Shown: positions 33,088 through 41,712 of the stretch, in pieces
How positions within the stretch are numbered: position 1 is the first letter of the stretch
Layout of the letters: every line of letters starts with the position of its first letter
Made by a program: the position numbers and the translations under genes
The notes under the pieces: model-generated
The model's input: only the letters and a program-made list of their open reading frames with translations
Databases searched by the model: none
Told to the model about the DNA's origin: nothing
Source: CAZCJU01 sp964562175
Lineage (GTDB): Bacteria; Bacillota; Clostridia; Oscillospirales; CAG-272
Length of the DNA: 64,000 nucleotides
NCBI GenBank assembly: GCA_964562175.1
Contig: CAZLRV010000001.1
Span: 168,801-232,800 of the forward strand
Reading direction: 5' to 3'

Positions 33088-35604
33088 ATGGAAAATAATA
33101 TCAAAAAGCAAAAATTCAAAGTAACGGGAATGACGTGCAGTGCCTGCTCGGCACACGTTGAGCGTGCGGTGAGCGGACTTGAGGGCGTGCATTCCGTCGC
33201 CGTCAATCTGCTCTCGGGCGATATGACGGTAGAGTTTTCGGGAATAACACCCGAGGCGATATGCAAAGCCGTTGTCGATGTCGGCTACGGTGCAAGTGTG
33301 TGGGGCGAAAAAGCAGCCGCAAGCCGGGGTGAGGACGACTCACCCATCAAGCCTCTTTTGCGGCGATTTATCGCATCGGCTCTGTTATTGCTTCCCCTTA
33401 TGTATGTTTCCATGGGTCATACTATGTGGGGTTGGTATCTGCCCGATTTCATTTCCGCTCCGGTGCAGATAGGTATTCTGCAGCTTATTTTGTCCTCGGT
33501 TATTTTGATAATAAATCAAAGGTTTTTCATATCGGGCTTCAAGAGCCTGATGCATAAAAACCCGAATATGGATACGCTCGTTGCCATGGGCAGCGGTGCA
33601 TCCATGCTTTACAGCATTGTCATGCTGTTTATTATGTCCTCCGAAAACGCAAGTGCCGATCATATGCACGAGCTTTATTTTGAATCTGCGGCTATGATAC
33701 CGACGCTCATCACGCTCGGTAAAACGCTCGAGGCGTACAGCAAGGGCAAGACCACGAGTGCGATAAAATCGCTTCTTGCCCTCTCGCCGAGTGAAGCAAC
33801 GGTGATACGTGACGGCGTCGAGTCACGCATACCCGCCTCGGAGCTTATTGTGGGCGATATATTTCTCGTTCGCCCCGGTGAGAGCGTTCCGACGGACGGT
33901 ATTGTTATCGAGGGCGAAAGCTCGATCGACGAGGCGGCACTGACGGGGGAGAGCTTGCCCGTTGACAAGACCTCAGGAAGCCGTGTAAGCGGCGGCACGG
34001 TAAACACGAGCGGCGTATTGAAATGCCGTGCGACCGAGGTCGGCGAAAATACGGCTCTGTATAAGATAATTCGCACAGTCGAGGATGCTCAGGCATCCAA
34101 GGCTCCCATCTCAAGGCTTGCTGACCGAGTGTCGGGTATTTTCGTGCCGACGGTAATGGCGCTTGCACTGCTTACGTTCTGCATTTGGCTTTTTCTCGGT
34201 GAGGAATTCGGCAAAGCCCTCTCGTTCGGCATAGCGGTTCTCGTTATCAGCTGTCCGTGTGCCTTGGGGCTTGCCACACCCGTTGCGATAATGGTCGGAA
34301 GCGGTGTCGGCGCAAGGCACGGAATACTGTTCAAAACCGCATCGTCACTCGAGGAGGCGGGCAAGACCGACATTGTAATATTTGACAAAACGGGAACGCT
34401 TACCGAGGGACGCCCGTATGTAACGGATATTTTTACCTACGGAATAGACGAGAACGAGCTTTTGACGCTTGCCGCCTCCGTCGAGCATATGAGTGAGCAT
34501 CCCTTGGCTTTGGCAATAGCCGAATACGCCGAGCAGCGTCAGCTTTCGCTCAGGTCGGTAACGGATTTTTCCGCACTTGTCGGTCACGGTGTACGCGGTG
34601 TGATAGACGGGCATGAGCTGATATGCGGAAATGCGGCTTTAATGCGTGAGCATTCCGTTGACCTTGCCGCCGCCGAGGCTAAAATATACGAGCTGTCGGG
34701 AGAGGGAAAAACTCCGCTTTGCTTTTCGCTCGACGGCAAGCTTATCGGCTTGATATGCGTGGCAGACCGAATAAAGGATGAGAGCATTGAGGCGATACGC
34801 CGACTGAACGATATGAATATCGCAACGGTAATGCTCACGGGCGACAACGAACGCAGTGCGAAATGCGTCGGCGAAAAGCTCGGCATAGCCACTATAGTGT
34901 CCGATGTTTTGCCGACGGAAAAGGAGAGCGTGGTAAAGACCCTGTCGGACTACGGTAAGACGATGATGGTCGGTGACGGCATAAACGACTCGCCCTCGCT
35001 TGTCAGCTCCGATGTCGGCGTTGCGATAGGCGCAGGCACGGATATTGCCATAGAATCGGCGGACGTTGTGCTTATGCATTCCGATCCGCGCGATACGGTA
35101 TGTGCAATACGTCTGTCACGAGAGGTGCTTAGAAATATCAAGCAAAACTTGTTTTGGGCGTTTTTCTACAACTGCATAGGTATACCGATAGCGGCGGGCG
35201 TGCTTTACCGTCCGTTTGGGATATCGTTAAGTCCAATGCTCGGTGCGGCGGCAATGAGCATGTCGAGCGTATGTGTCGTAAGCAACGCACTGCGGCTTAA
35301 TTTGGTCGATCCCCAAAAACAAAAAAAGTATAAAAACAAAAAAGCGGTCAGCCTGCCAAGGCTTAAGACCGCAAAAGAAGATAAAGGAGATAATAATATG
35401 AAAAAAACAGTTTATATCGAGGGTATGATGTGCAACCATTGCAAAGCACACGTTGAAAAGGCACTTTCATCACTGCAAGGCGTTTCCTCGGTCGAGGTAA
35501 GCCTTGAGAACAAGAGTGCCGTTGTAGTCGGCGATGGACTTGACGAAAAAGCGTTGAGTAATGCCGTGACAAATGCGGGCTACACCGTAACGAGTGTAAA
35601 ATAA
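33088..35604 (+). CDS. copA: Copper-translocating P-type ATPase fused to a C-terminal CopZ-like domain
   Basis: 838-residue P1B-1 ATPase that exports Cu(I). An N-terminal heavy-metal-associated domain has GMTCSAC at residues 14-20. The membrane metal site CPC is at 389-391, the phosphorylation motif DKTGT at 433-437, and GDGINDSP follows later. After the last TM helix a Lys-rich linker (about 745-770) leads to a second HMA domain from residue 771 with GMMCNHC. The start ATG (33088) has little ribosome binding site; a possible -10 TACAAT at 33076-33081 would give an almost leaderless mRNA. See the separate internal copZ entry. Confidence 0.92.
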   Translation: MENNIKKQKFKVTGMTCSACSAHVERAVSGLEGVHSVAVNLLSGDMTVEFSGITPEAICKAVVDVGYGASVWGEKAAASRGEDDSPIKPLLRRFIASALLLLPLMYVSMGHTMWGWYLPDFISAPVQIGILQLILSSVILIINQRFFISGFKSLMHKNPNMDTLVAMGSGASMLYSIVMLFIMSSENASADHMHELYFESAAMIPTLITLGKTLEAYSKGKTTSAIKSLLALSPSEATVIRDGVESRIPASELIVGDIFLVRPGESVPTDGIVIEGESSIDEAALTGESLPVDKTSGSRVSGGTVNTSGVLKCRATEVGENTALYKIIRTVEDAQASKAPISRLADRVSGIFVPTVMALALLTFCIWLFLGEEFGKALSFGIAVLVISCPCALGLATPVAIMVGSGVGARHGILFKTASSLEEAGKTDIVIFDKTGTLTEGRPYVTDIFTYGIDENELLTLAASVEHMSEHPLALAIAEYAEQRQLSLRSVTDFSALVGHGVRGVIDGHELICGNAALMREHSVDLAAAEAKIYELSGEGKTPLCFSLDGKLIGLICVADRIKDESIEAIRRLNDMNIATVMLTGDNERSAKCVGEKLGIATIVSDVLPTEKESVVKTLSDYGKTMMVGDGINDSPSLVSSDVGVAIGAGTDIAIESADVVLMHSDPRDTVCAIRLSREVLRNIKQNLFWAFFYNCIGIPIAAGVLYRPFGISLSPMLGAAAMSMSSVCVVSNALRLNLVDPQKQKKYKNKKAVSLPRLKTAKEDKGDNNMKKTVYIEGMMCNHCKAHVEKALSSLQGVSSVEVSLENKSAVVVGDGLDEKALSNAVTNAGYTVTSVK
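35344..35372 (+). other. Hairpin inside the copA-copZ linker
   Basis: Arms GCGGTC-AGCC and GGCT-(TAA)-GACCGC around a 6-nt loop. It lies in the linker-coding stretch just before the internal ribosome binding site and looks like a former intergenic element. Confidence 0.5.
35398..35604 (+). CDS. copZ: Putative internally initiated copper chaperone CopZ (in frame within copA)
   Basis: A 68-residue HMA-domain protein (MKKTVYIEGMMCNHCKAHVE at its start) could be made from the ATG at 35398, which follows AAAGGAG (35383-35389) with an 8-nt spacer. This reading frame is the same as the copA frame, with no stop between them. The size and sequence are those of stand-alone CopZ chaperones that hand Cu(I) to CopA. 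Whether internal initiation occurs is inference; the signal itself is seen directly. Confidence 0.55.
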   Translation: MKKTVYIEGMMCNHCKAHVEKALSSLQGVSSVEVSLENKSAVVVGDGLDEKALSNAVTNAGYTVTSVK

Positions 35605-35619
35605 ACTCACAAAAAAGAG

Positions 35620-35659
35620 AACGCTTGCTTGCCGCAGTGCGGCGTGCAGGCGTTTTTTG
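35620..35659 (+). terminator. Terminator of copA/copZ
   Basis: GC-rich hairpin beginning AACGC and ending GGCGTT, with inner GCCGC/GCGGC, followed by TTTTTT. Confidence 0.85.
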
Positions 35660-35660
35660 T

Positions 35661-36068
35661 TTATTTCATCAGCTCATCCGTCAGACTGAGTATTTCCGAA
35701 GCTGATTTTTTTCTCGCACGCTTGACGAGCGAGGTGTATACGGGGTAGGCAAGGCATATAAGCGCAATGCCCGGCACGCCTATCGCTATACCGATAAGCA
35801 TCGCCTCTTGGTACGAGCTTACGGAAAGCTCCTCCCACAGCTCTGTCATAAACAGGCTCATACCGCCGCCGAGCATCAGAGAACCCAATATACCGAGGAC
35901 TATTGCCCATATGCTCGCATTTTTAGTCGTTTGAGCATCGAGGCGGCGAAGTCTGGTCAGCTTGTCCTCCTCTCCATTCTCGTACTTACGGCGTATCTTC
36001 AATATCTCATCCCGATTTTCGGTGCTGTAAGTATATTTAAACGTGCTATTTTCGTTTTTCTCTTCCAT
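35661..36068 (-). CDS. Small membrane protein, paralogue of the protein at 38816-39175
   Basis: 135-residue protein with a charged N-terminal half (residues 1-48), two hydrophobic segments (about 52-75 and 87-110) and a basic C-terminus. The core LDAQ...GSLMLGGGMSLFMT and CLAYPVYTSLVKRARKK closely match the second copy upstream of the two-component system. It is the last gene of the RR-HK-membrane protein operon, overlapping the previous gene by 23 bp. Function unknown; association suggests a part of, or target for, the sensor system. Confidence 0.7.
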   Translation of the reverse strand: MEEKNENSTFKYTYSTENRDEILKIRRKYENGEEDKLTRLRRLDAQTTKNASIWAIVLGILGSLMLGGGMSLFMTELWEELSVSSYQEAMLIGIAIGVPGIALICLAYPVYTSLVKRARKKSASEILSLTDELMK

Positions 36069-36951
36069 TTTTATTCGCTCCTATTCTCTTTTTTTCTTCT
36101 TTTATATGTCGAGTGCATTTTTTCACGGTATATATCGAAGAGGTGATTATCACAAGGCTTATGCCGCCGCCCGTCAGCATTACCGTAAGATCTCTGTCCG
36201 CTTTTGCCATATCCGCACCGAATTGCGAGAACATAGCCGTTTCAAGCGAGAGCATTGAAACGAGAGAGGCAGCCAATTTTATCATCTTTGCGGCGGATAG
36301 CGTCGGGTCGTCGTATCTGCCGTATTTTATAATATCGTATACGGCACTTGAGGTCACGCAAAACGTATACAGAGCTATGACGTATATAAAAACTCCGTCA
36401 TATGAAAAGCCGCGTCCCATATATACCGCCATAAGCACATAGCCCGATATTATGGGGTTTATCGCCATAAGGATAAAGGCGCAGGCAATGCACCGTCTAA
36501 GCTCTGAGAGCCGACTTTTACACCTCACCACCAAAACGAGCCGCATCACCGCCATAGCCGCATAATAAGCGGCAAGCAGTGCAAACCAAGCGGTATGCTG
36601 CAAAGCGGCGTTTACCGCATTGAAAGCAACGTATGCCGTATTGAGCAAAAGCGAAAAAAGCAGATCCACATCGGTCTTGTATGCTCTGTCGGTAAGATAT
36701 CTGTCCGTATATTTATTCTCGTGAAGTCTTTTCTTTGTTTTTTTGCTTATTTTCGGCAGTGTCCTTGCGCAAAAAGCGCAAAGCACGCAAAGCGAATAAA
36801 AGGAGAGGGCAAACACTCCGTAAGCATACCATTCGCCCTCAAGTCGAGCATAAAAAATATATGAAAGCAAGGCGGCGCTCATTACGGAAAGCGTTATCGT
36901 TATGATAGGATGGGGGAAAAGCAGCTTATACAATACTTTTTTCGCCATCAT
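36046..36951 (-). CDS. Hypothetical polytopic membrane protein in a two-component operon
   Basis: 301-residue protein with about eight hydrophobic segments and a short charged loop with KKTKKRLHENKYTDRYLT. The C-terminus is strongly basic. The ATG at 36951 overlaps the histidine kinase stop (ATGA) and is preferred to the longer start at 37029 inside the kinase gene. No family was recognised. Its position suggests a partner or output of the sensor kinase. Confidence 0.65.
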   Translation of the reverse strand: MMAKKVLYKLLFPHPIITITLSVMSAALLSYIFYARLEGEWYAYGVFALSFYSLCVLCAFCARTLPKISKKTKKRLHENKYTDRYLTDRAYKTDVDLLFSLLLNTAYVAFNAVNAALQHTAWFALLAAYYAAMAVMRLVLVVRCKSRLSELRRCIACAFILMAINPIISGYVLMAVYMGRGFSYDGVFIYVIALYTFCVTSSAVYDIIKYGRYDDPTLSAAKMIKLAASLVSMLSLETAMFSQFGADMAKADRDLTVMLTGGGISLVIITSSIYTVKKCTRHIKEEKKRIGANKNGREKRK

Positions 36952-38027
36952 ACTACCCTGCCCGACAGTCGGACGGTAAAGCTCGTACCGACGCCGAGTC
37001 TGCTTTCCACGCTTATCTCGCCCTTGCATATATCTATCACCCGTTTTACAAGAGCGAGTCCGAGTCCGTTACCCATGCTTGAGCGTGAGGTGTCCGCCTG
37101 ATAGAATTTTTCAAATATATGCTCGCCGACCTGCGGTGTCATTCCGCAGCCGTCATCGCTTATCGTCACAACGGCATATTCCCCCTCCGCTCCGAGTCTA
37201 ACGGAAATATGTCCCGAATCGGCGGTAAACTTAAAGGCATTTGACAAAAGATTGTTCCACACGATGAACAGCAAGCCCTCATCACCCTCAAGCATAATGC
37301 CGTCCTCTATATCAACATCAAGCTCGATATTTCTTTCCTCCCGGACCTCCTCATATTGAAGCAAGCATTCAACGAGCTGAGTGCCGAGGTCAAAGCTTTT
37401 GAGCTTCGGATATATTTTTTGATTTTCAAGCCGATCGAGCTGCAGTATATTGCTGACCATATTCGCCATACGCTCACAGCTCTGCCCGATATTTTCGGCG
37501 TATTCTTTTCTCAACACATCGTCAAGCCCGTCCTCGGAAAGCAGTACGGAATAGTTTTTTATCACCGCAAGCGGTGTTTTCATCTCATGCGAGGCATCGG
37601 CTATAAAATCGGAGCGAAGCGACTCCACTCCGCCAAGCTCCTCGGCGACTATATTAAAGCAATCTATTATTTCGTTAAAATTCGGGTCGGAAACGATGCT
37701 CGGCAAGGGCTTTATCCGAACGCTGTAATTTCCGCGAATAAGCTCACGCCCCGCCTCGTTTATTCTTTTTGTTATTCTGTCCGTAGTCAGTCTGCGACGT
37801 ATCAAGTCTATTGCGCAAAACAGCACGCTCAGCACCATAACATTGAGAAATGTCAGCTTTGCCGCACCGCCGACGTTTTCGCGTGTCAACTCAACCTCAA
37901 GCGCCTCGGAAAGCTCCTTAACAAAAAGCGAGGTCGAGCAGGTGGCCAAAAACGCAACGAGCAAAAAGAAGATAACATATCGGTATATAAGACCGAGCAG
38001 GAAACCGTGTATACCGTTTTTCTTCAT
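36948..38027 (-). CDS. Sensor histidine kinase
   Basis: 359-residue membrane kinase. Two TM helices (residues about 14-34 and 57-76) flank a very short extracellular loop, then a HAMP-like segment, the H-box DASHEMKTPLAVI (His147), the N-box NNLLSNAFKF, G1 SDDGCGM and G2 GNGLGLALVKR. The short sensor loop suggests it senses the membrane or a partner protein (intramembrane-sensing type). It overlaps the response regulator by 4 bp. Confidence 0.93.
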   Translation of the reverse strand: MKKNGIHGFLLGLIYRYVIFFLLVAFLATCSTSLFVKELSEALEVELTRENVGGAAKLTFLNVMVLSVLFCAIDLIRRRLTTDRITKRINEAGRELIRGNYSVRIKPLPSIVSDPNFNEIIDCFNIVAEELGGVESLRSDFIADASHEMKTPLAVIKNYSVLLSEDGLDDVLRKEYAENIGQSCERMANMVSNILQLDRLENQKIYPKLKSFDLGTQLVECLLQYEEVREERNIELDVDIEDGIMLEGDEGLLFIVWNNLLSNAFKFTADSGHISVRLGAEGEYAVVTISDDGCGMTPQVGEHIFEKFYQADTSRSSMGNGLGLALVKRVIDICKGEISVESRLGVGTSFTVRLSGRVV

Positions 38028-38695
38028 TTTATCACCGCCTTGTAGCCCAAGCCGTGTACGGTCTTTATCTCAAAGTCATCACAATCGGCAAGCTTTTTTC
38101 TGAGCTTAGTCATATAAACGTCAACGGCTCTGGGGGCAGTCTGCGACTCCATCCCCCAAAACTCGTCCATAAGCTGTAATCTGGTAAATGTTTTTTTCGG
38201 ATAAGACAACAGCTTATACAGTATATCGAATTCCCTGCTCGTCAACACTATTTCCTCATCGCCGAGATACGCCGTATGCTCTGCGGCATCCATAACGAAC
38301 GAGCCTACGCTCAGCTTTTTTTCGTTTGCTATTTTTGCACGGCGCAGAAGCGCATTTATTCTGAGCGTCAGCTCATCAAGCTCAACAGGCTTGACGATAT
38401 AATCGTCCGCACCGCACCCAAAGCCGTTTTGCTTTGAGCGTATATCGTCCCTCGCCGTCATAAAAATTATCGGTATCTCCTTGTCCGTTGCTCTGATATT
38501 GCGTGCAAATTCAAAACCGTCATCACCCGGCATCATTACATCAGATATTATAAGGTCGAACACACCCTCGCAGTACGCATCATAGCCCTCGTCCGCACAT
38601 CTGCAACCGCAGGCATCATAGCCCTTGTTTCTCAAAAACGTGCATACGCTTTTGTTTAATCCCTCGTCGTCCTCAAGCACAAGTATCTTAAACAT
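38024..38695 (-). CDS. OmpR/PhoB-family response regulator
   Basis: 223-residue regulator. The receiver domain has the acidic pair Asp9-Asp10, phosphoacceptor Asp52 in SDVMMPGDDG and the conserved Lys in VKPVE. A winged-helix C-terminal domain has LTSREFDILYKLL and RAVDVYMTKLRKKL. The ATG at 38695 behind GAGGTGGAA is preferred over an upstream in-frame start at 38719. It probably binds the TTTGA-type repeats at its own promoter and at 39224-39252. Confidence 0.93.
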   Translation of the reverse strand: MFKILVLEDDEGLNKSVCTFLRNKGYDACGCRCADEGYDAYCEGVFDLIISDVMMPGDDGFEFARNIRATDKEIPIIFMTARDDIRSKQNGFGCGADDYIVKPVELDELTLRINALLRRAKIANEKKLSVGSFVMDAAEHTAYLGDEEIVLTSREFDILYKLLSYPKKTFTRLQLMDEFWGMESQTAPRAVDVYMTKLRKKLADCDDFEIKTVHGLGYKAVIK

Positions 38696-38755
38696 TTCCA
38701 CCTCGTCGATCATTCGCACGGGCGTAGCTCGTCCGCACTCGTTTTATCGTCTTTT

Positions 38756-38788
38756 ATTATACAACGGATATGTTTAATTTTTGTTAAT
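38756..38788 (-). promoter_or_regulatory. Promoter and regulator site of the two-component operon
   Basis: Minus-strand TATAAT (38756-38761) without a good -35; 17 bp from it lies a TTTAA element and then TTTGTTAA. The first 20 nt differ by one base from the promoter at 39207. Confidence 0.6.
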
Positions 38789-38815
38789 GCGACGACTCAA
38801 GGAGCGAAAATATTA

Positions 38816-39175
38816 TTATTTTTCTTCCGTTATGCCGTGAGCAAGCTCTATTATCTCATGTGCATACTTCTTTTTGCGTGATTTGAGTATCGCATTATAT
38901 ATCGGATAGCTCACCAAGCACATGGCAAGCCCGACACAGCCGGTTATTATGCCGGGGAGCATACCGTCACCGAGCTTAAGCATATCGGATATGTCGGTCA
39001 TTACAAGACTCATTCCCGCACCCATTATCAACGCACCTATCGTACCGAATGTGTAAGCAAATACCTTTGCGGGACGTTTAACACGTGCATCGAGCGTTTT
39101 CAGCTCGTCCAAGGCAGTTACTTTCTTTCCTTCATATGATTCTATAATTCTTTTTGCTCTTTCTTTCTCGTTCAT
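38816..39175 (-). CDS. Small membrane protein, paralogue of the protein at 35661-36068
   Basis: 119-residue protein with a charged N-terminal half (KTLDARVKRPAKV), two hydrophobic segments around residues 36-58 and 70-92 (GTIGALIMGAGMSLVMTD; VGLAMCLVSYPIYNAIL) and a basic tail. It is clearly related to the last gene of the adjoining operon. It has its own promoter with three phased TTTGA repeats. Function unknown. Confidence 0.7.
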   Translation of the reverse strand: MNEKERAKRIIESYEGKKVTALDELKTLDARVKRPAKVFAYTFGTIGALIMGAGMSLVMTDISDMLKLGDGMLPGIITGCVGLAMCLVSYPIYNAILKSRKKKYAHEIIELAHGITEEK

Positions 39176-39206
39176 TTTTCAATACCTCTTCGTTTTTTGT
39201 GAGCCT

Positions 39207-39252
39207 ATTATACAACGGGTATGTTTGAGAATGATTTGAGAAATGTTTGAAT
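39207..39252 (-). promoter_or_regulatory. Promoter with three 11-bp-phased repeats, likely response-regulator binding site
   Basis: Minus-strand TATAAT (39207-39212) is preceded by repeats seen on the plus strand as TTTGAGA (39224), TTTGAGA (39235) and TTTGAAT (39246), each 11 bp apart. This spacing is what OmpR/PhoB-type regulators bind, and the repeats replace a -35 box. Confidence 0.6.
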
Positions 39253-39350
39253 TTTGTTAAAAGCAATTTTTTTCACTCGGCTGTGTACGGATGTTTTTTG
39301 AAAATATCGTTTGGAGACAGCTGAGAGAAAATATATTTTTTGCCTTATAC

Positions 39351-39379
39351 TTGACTTGGTAAAAATAATATATTACAAT
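39351..39379 (+). promoter_or_regulatory. Promoter of ppx/gppA
   Basis: TTGACT (39351-39356), 17 bp, TACAAT (39374-39379), 32 bp before the start codon. Confidence 0.72.
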
Positions 39380-39411
39380 ATAGTATGCTATGATTTTTTC
39401 TTGAGGTTGAA

Positions 39412-40290
39412 ATGAAATACTGTATTATAGATATAGGAAGCAATACCGTCAAGGCATCATTTTACGAGGTCGGGGCGAGTGCGTTTGAATGCGTTGACAA
39501 GTACAGCGTGAAATGCTCGCTCGGTCTGTGCAGAGAAAACGGTCGTCTGAATGAGGTCGGATGCGACAGGCTGCTTGAGGTCATCACACGTTACGCTTCA
39601 ATAGCCGAAAAAAAGGGCTGTGGCAATATATCGGCTGTTGCGACTGCCTCTCTCCGTTCTCTTTCAAACGCCGATGATGTGGTTGAGCTTGTGCGGGCAA
39701 AATGCGGAGTCGATATAGACATGATATGCGGTGAGGACGAGGCTATATACAGCTTTTACGGTCTGCTCTCGGATATTCCCGATGCAAGGGACGGTATTAT
39801 GATTGATATGGGCGGCGGCTCTACCGAGCTTGTCGGCTTTGAGTGCGGCAAGGTCACAAAAAGCGTTTCCCTGCCTTTCGGCTCGTTGCTTCTGAAAGCT
39901 CATCTCGGCGTGGGTGAGATGCCGAGTGCTTCCGATGAGAGAGGCATAAGAGAATATATAAGCTCATTTGACGAGCTTGCGGCTTATTCCTCGCCCGTAT
40001 TATATTCGATCGGCGGCACGGCAAGAGGTATTTTCACACTTTACGGCAAGCTGAATGGAAAAAAGACGGCTCTGACCGCAAACGAGCTTCAAGACTTTTA
40101 TTCGGAGCTGAAAGGCAGTGAGGGTATAGGCAAGCTTATTGCCGCCGAGCTTCCCGAACGTGCCGACTCGATAATGTGCGGCTTTTACGCCCTTTGCACG
40201 TTATGTGAAGCAACGCACGCAGAGCGGCTCGTTTTGTGTCGCGGAAGTGTGCGAGAGGGCTATTTGTTGAAAAAGGTGCTTGGACGATGA
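39412..40290 (+). CDS. Ppx/GppA-family exopolyphosphatase
   Basis: 292-residue ASKHA-fold phosphatase that degrades polyphosphate or pppGpp. IDIGSNTVKASFYEV at residues 4-18, the middle IMIDMGGGSTELVGF and the SIGGTARGIFTLYG segment are family features. It lacks the extra C-terminal HD-like domain, so it is the short form. GAGGTTGAA precedes the ATG. The stop overlaps the next ATG by 4 bp. Confidence 0.9.
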   Translation: MKYCIIDIGSNTVKASFYEVGASAFECVDKYSVKCSLGLCRENGRLNEVGCDRLLEVITRYASIAEKKGCGNISAVATASLRSLSNADDVVELVRAKCGVDIDMICGEDEAIYSFYGLLSDIPDARDGIMIDMGGGSTELVGFECGKVTKSVSLPFGSLLLKAHLGVGEMPSASDERGIREYISSFDELAAYSSPVLYSIGGTARGIFTLYGKLNGKKTALTANELQDFYSELKGSEGIGKLIAAELPERADSIMCGFYALCTLCEATHAERLVLCRGSVREGYLLKKVLGR

Positions 40291-40967
40291 AAATAAAAAG
40301 GTCGATCTGTTTTTTCTTAATTATATCCTCACTTCTCTCCCTCTCCTCCTGTGCGTTACGCAACGGAATATATAAGCTTCTCGGTATTGACTCTGAGGAC
40401 TATACCCTGCAGGCTGTAACCGGTCGAATAGACCTGTCAAGTGATGACGAGGACGAGGCGGAGCTTATACGCACACTTGTTGACGAGGCAGAGCATCTGC
40501 TGTGCGGCGAGAAAATAATATGCTTCAAGGGTCGCGGCGACCTCGGGTCTTCGTATTACGATTCGGTGCTTGACTGCATGGCACATAAGAATTATTCAAA
40601 GTATTCCGCCGACGGCGAGCTTTTCGCACGTCTTAATGAGTACTACCCCGAGCTTAACGTGAACACACTTATCCCCGCAGAGGATTACGAAAATATGATT
40701 TACCGCATATTCGGCGGCGGCACGAAGGTAAAGCACGGCTCGACATACCGATACACGTATCTTGAAAAAATAAATGCTTACCTGCTGACGGGTAAGCAAA
40801 AAGAATTCAACATAAAAGTATCTCCCATATCCGTTGAGGTCACAAAGGATACCTACAGAATGAGGGCAAGCCTTATGACAGACGGCACAGAGGGGAGAGA
40901 ATATACGATAGTATACAGAATGCGGCAAGAAAAAGAGCCGTATATATACGCTCTTACAGAGGGTTAA
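40287..40967 (+). CDS. Predicted lipoprotein of unknown function
   Basis: 226-residue exported protein. The ATG at 40287 overlaps the ppx stop (ATGA) and begins a signal peptide KIKRSICFFLIISSLLSLSS with the lipobox cysteine in LSSC at about residue 22. The longer start at 40236 would put charged residues before the signal peptide. The mature part is mixed alpha/beta with no recognised family. It converges on fabG, their 3' ends overlapping by 4 bp. Confidence 0.72.
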   Translation: MKIKRSICFFLIISSLLSLSSCALRNGIYKLLGIDSEDYTLQAVTGRIDLSSDDEDEAELIRTLVDEAEHLLCGEKIICFKGRGDLGSSYYDSVLDCMAHKNYSKYSADGELFARLNEYYPELNVNTLIPAEDYENMIYRIFGGGTKVKHGSTYRYTYLEKINAYLLTGKQKEFNIKVSPISVEVTKDTYRMRASLMTDGTEGREYTIVYRMRQEKEPYIYALTEG

Positions 40968-41692
40968 AGGATAAAGCCGCCATCCACGCAAAGCACCTGT
41001 CCGGTGATAAACGATGCTTTATCCGAAGCAAAGAACATTACCGCCTCGGCAACATCCGAGGGCTTGCCGGAGCGTGATATCGGCGTTCTTGCCACTATGT
41101 CGGCTACCTCATCCTCGGTCAAATGCGCATTCATCTCCGTATCTATAAATCCGGGGGCTACGCAATTCACCGTAGTACCCGATATTGCAAGCTCCTTTGC
41201 AAGTGACCTTGTCAGCCCGATAACGGCGCTTTTCGCACTTGAGTAAAGTGCCTCACAGCTTGCTCCGGCAATACCCCACATAGACGAAATATTTATTATT
41301 CGTCCCGCATATTGTCGCATATACGGAGCTATTGCACGGCACATCGTAAAACAGCTTTTGAAATTGCCGTCCATCAAATAATTATAATCGTCCTCGTCAA
41401 CGCTCTCTATTACGCCCACCCGACTCACGCCGGCGTTGTTTACAAGCACATCGGGGGCGCCGAATTTGCATTCGCAAAGCGATATGATGCGACGTGCATC
41501 ACACTCGCACGAAGCATCCCCCTGTACGGGGTAAACGGAAAGACCCGACTCGTTAAGCCTGCGGCTAAGCTCGCAGGCTTTTTTCTCGCTCTTATTATAA
41601 TTCAATATGACATTACAGCCGCACTCGGCAAAGCTCCGAACGCAAGCCGCTCCTATGCCGCCGCTGCCACCCGTCACGATGACGTTTTTCAT
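40964..41692 (-). CDS. fabG: SDR-family oxidoreductase (3-oxoacyl-ACP reductase, FabG-like)
   Basis: 242-residue short-chain dehydrogenase. Cofactor motif TGGSGGIG at residues 7-14, NNAG near 85, catalytic Ser136/137, Tyr150 and Lys154 (YSSAK), and the C-terminal GQVLCVDGG. Residues after the second strand (NYNKSEKKA) favour NADPH. The ATG at 41692 follows GGAGG; the longer start at 41845 lies inside the sigma-factor fragment. It is not next to other fatty-acid genes, so the acyl substrate is uncertain. Confidence 0.9.
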   Translation of the reverse strand: MKNVIVTGGSGGIGAACVRSFAECGCNVILNYNKSEKKACELSRRLNESGLSVYPVQGDASCECDARRIISLCECKFGAPDVLVNNAGVSRVGVIESVDEDDYNYLMDGNFKSCFTMCRAIAPYMRQYAGRIINISSMWGIAGASCEALYSSAKSAVIGLTRSLAKELAISGTTVNCVAPGFIDTEMNAHLTEDEVADIVARTPISRSGKPSDVAEAVMFFASDKASFITGQVLCVDGGFIL

Positions 41693-41712
41693 ATGTCCCT
41701 CCGACAGAAAGA

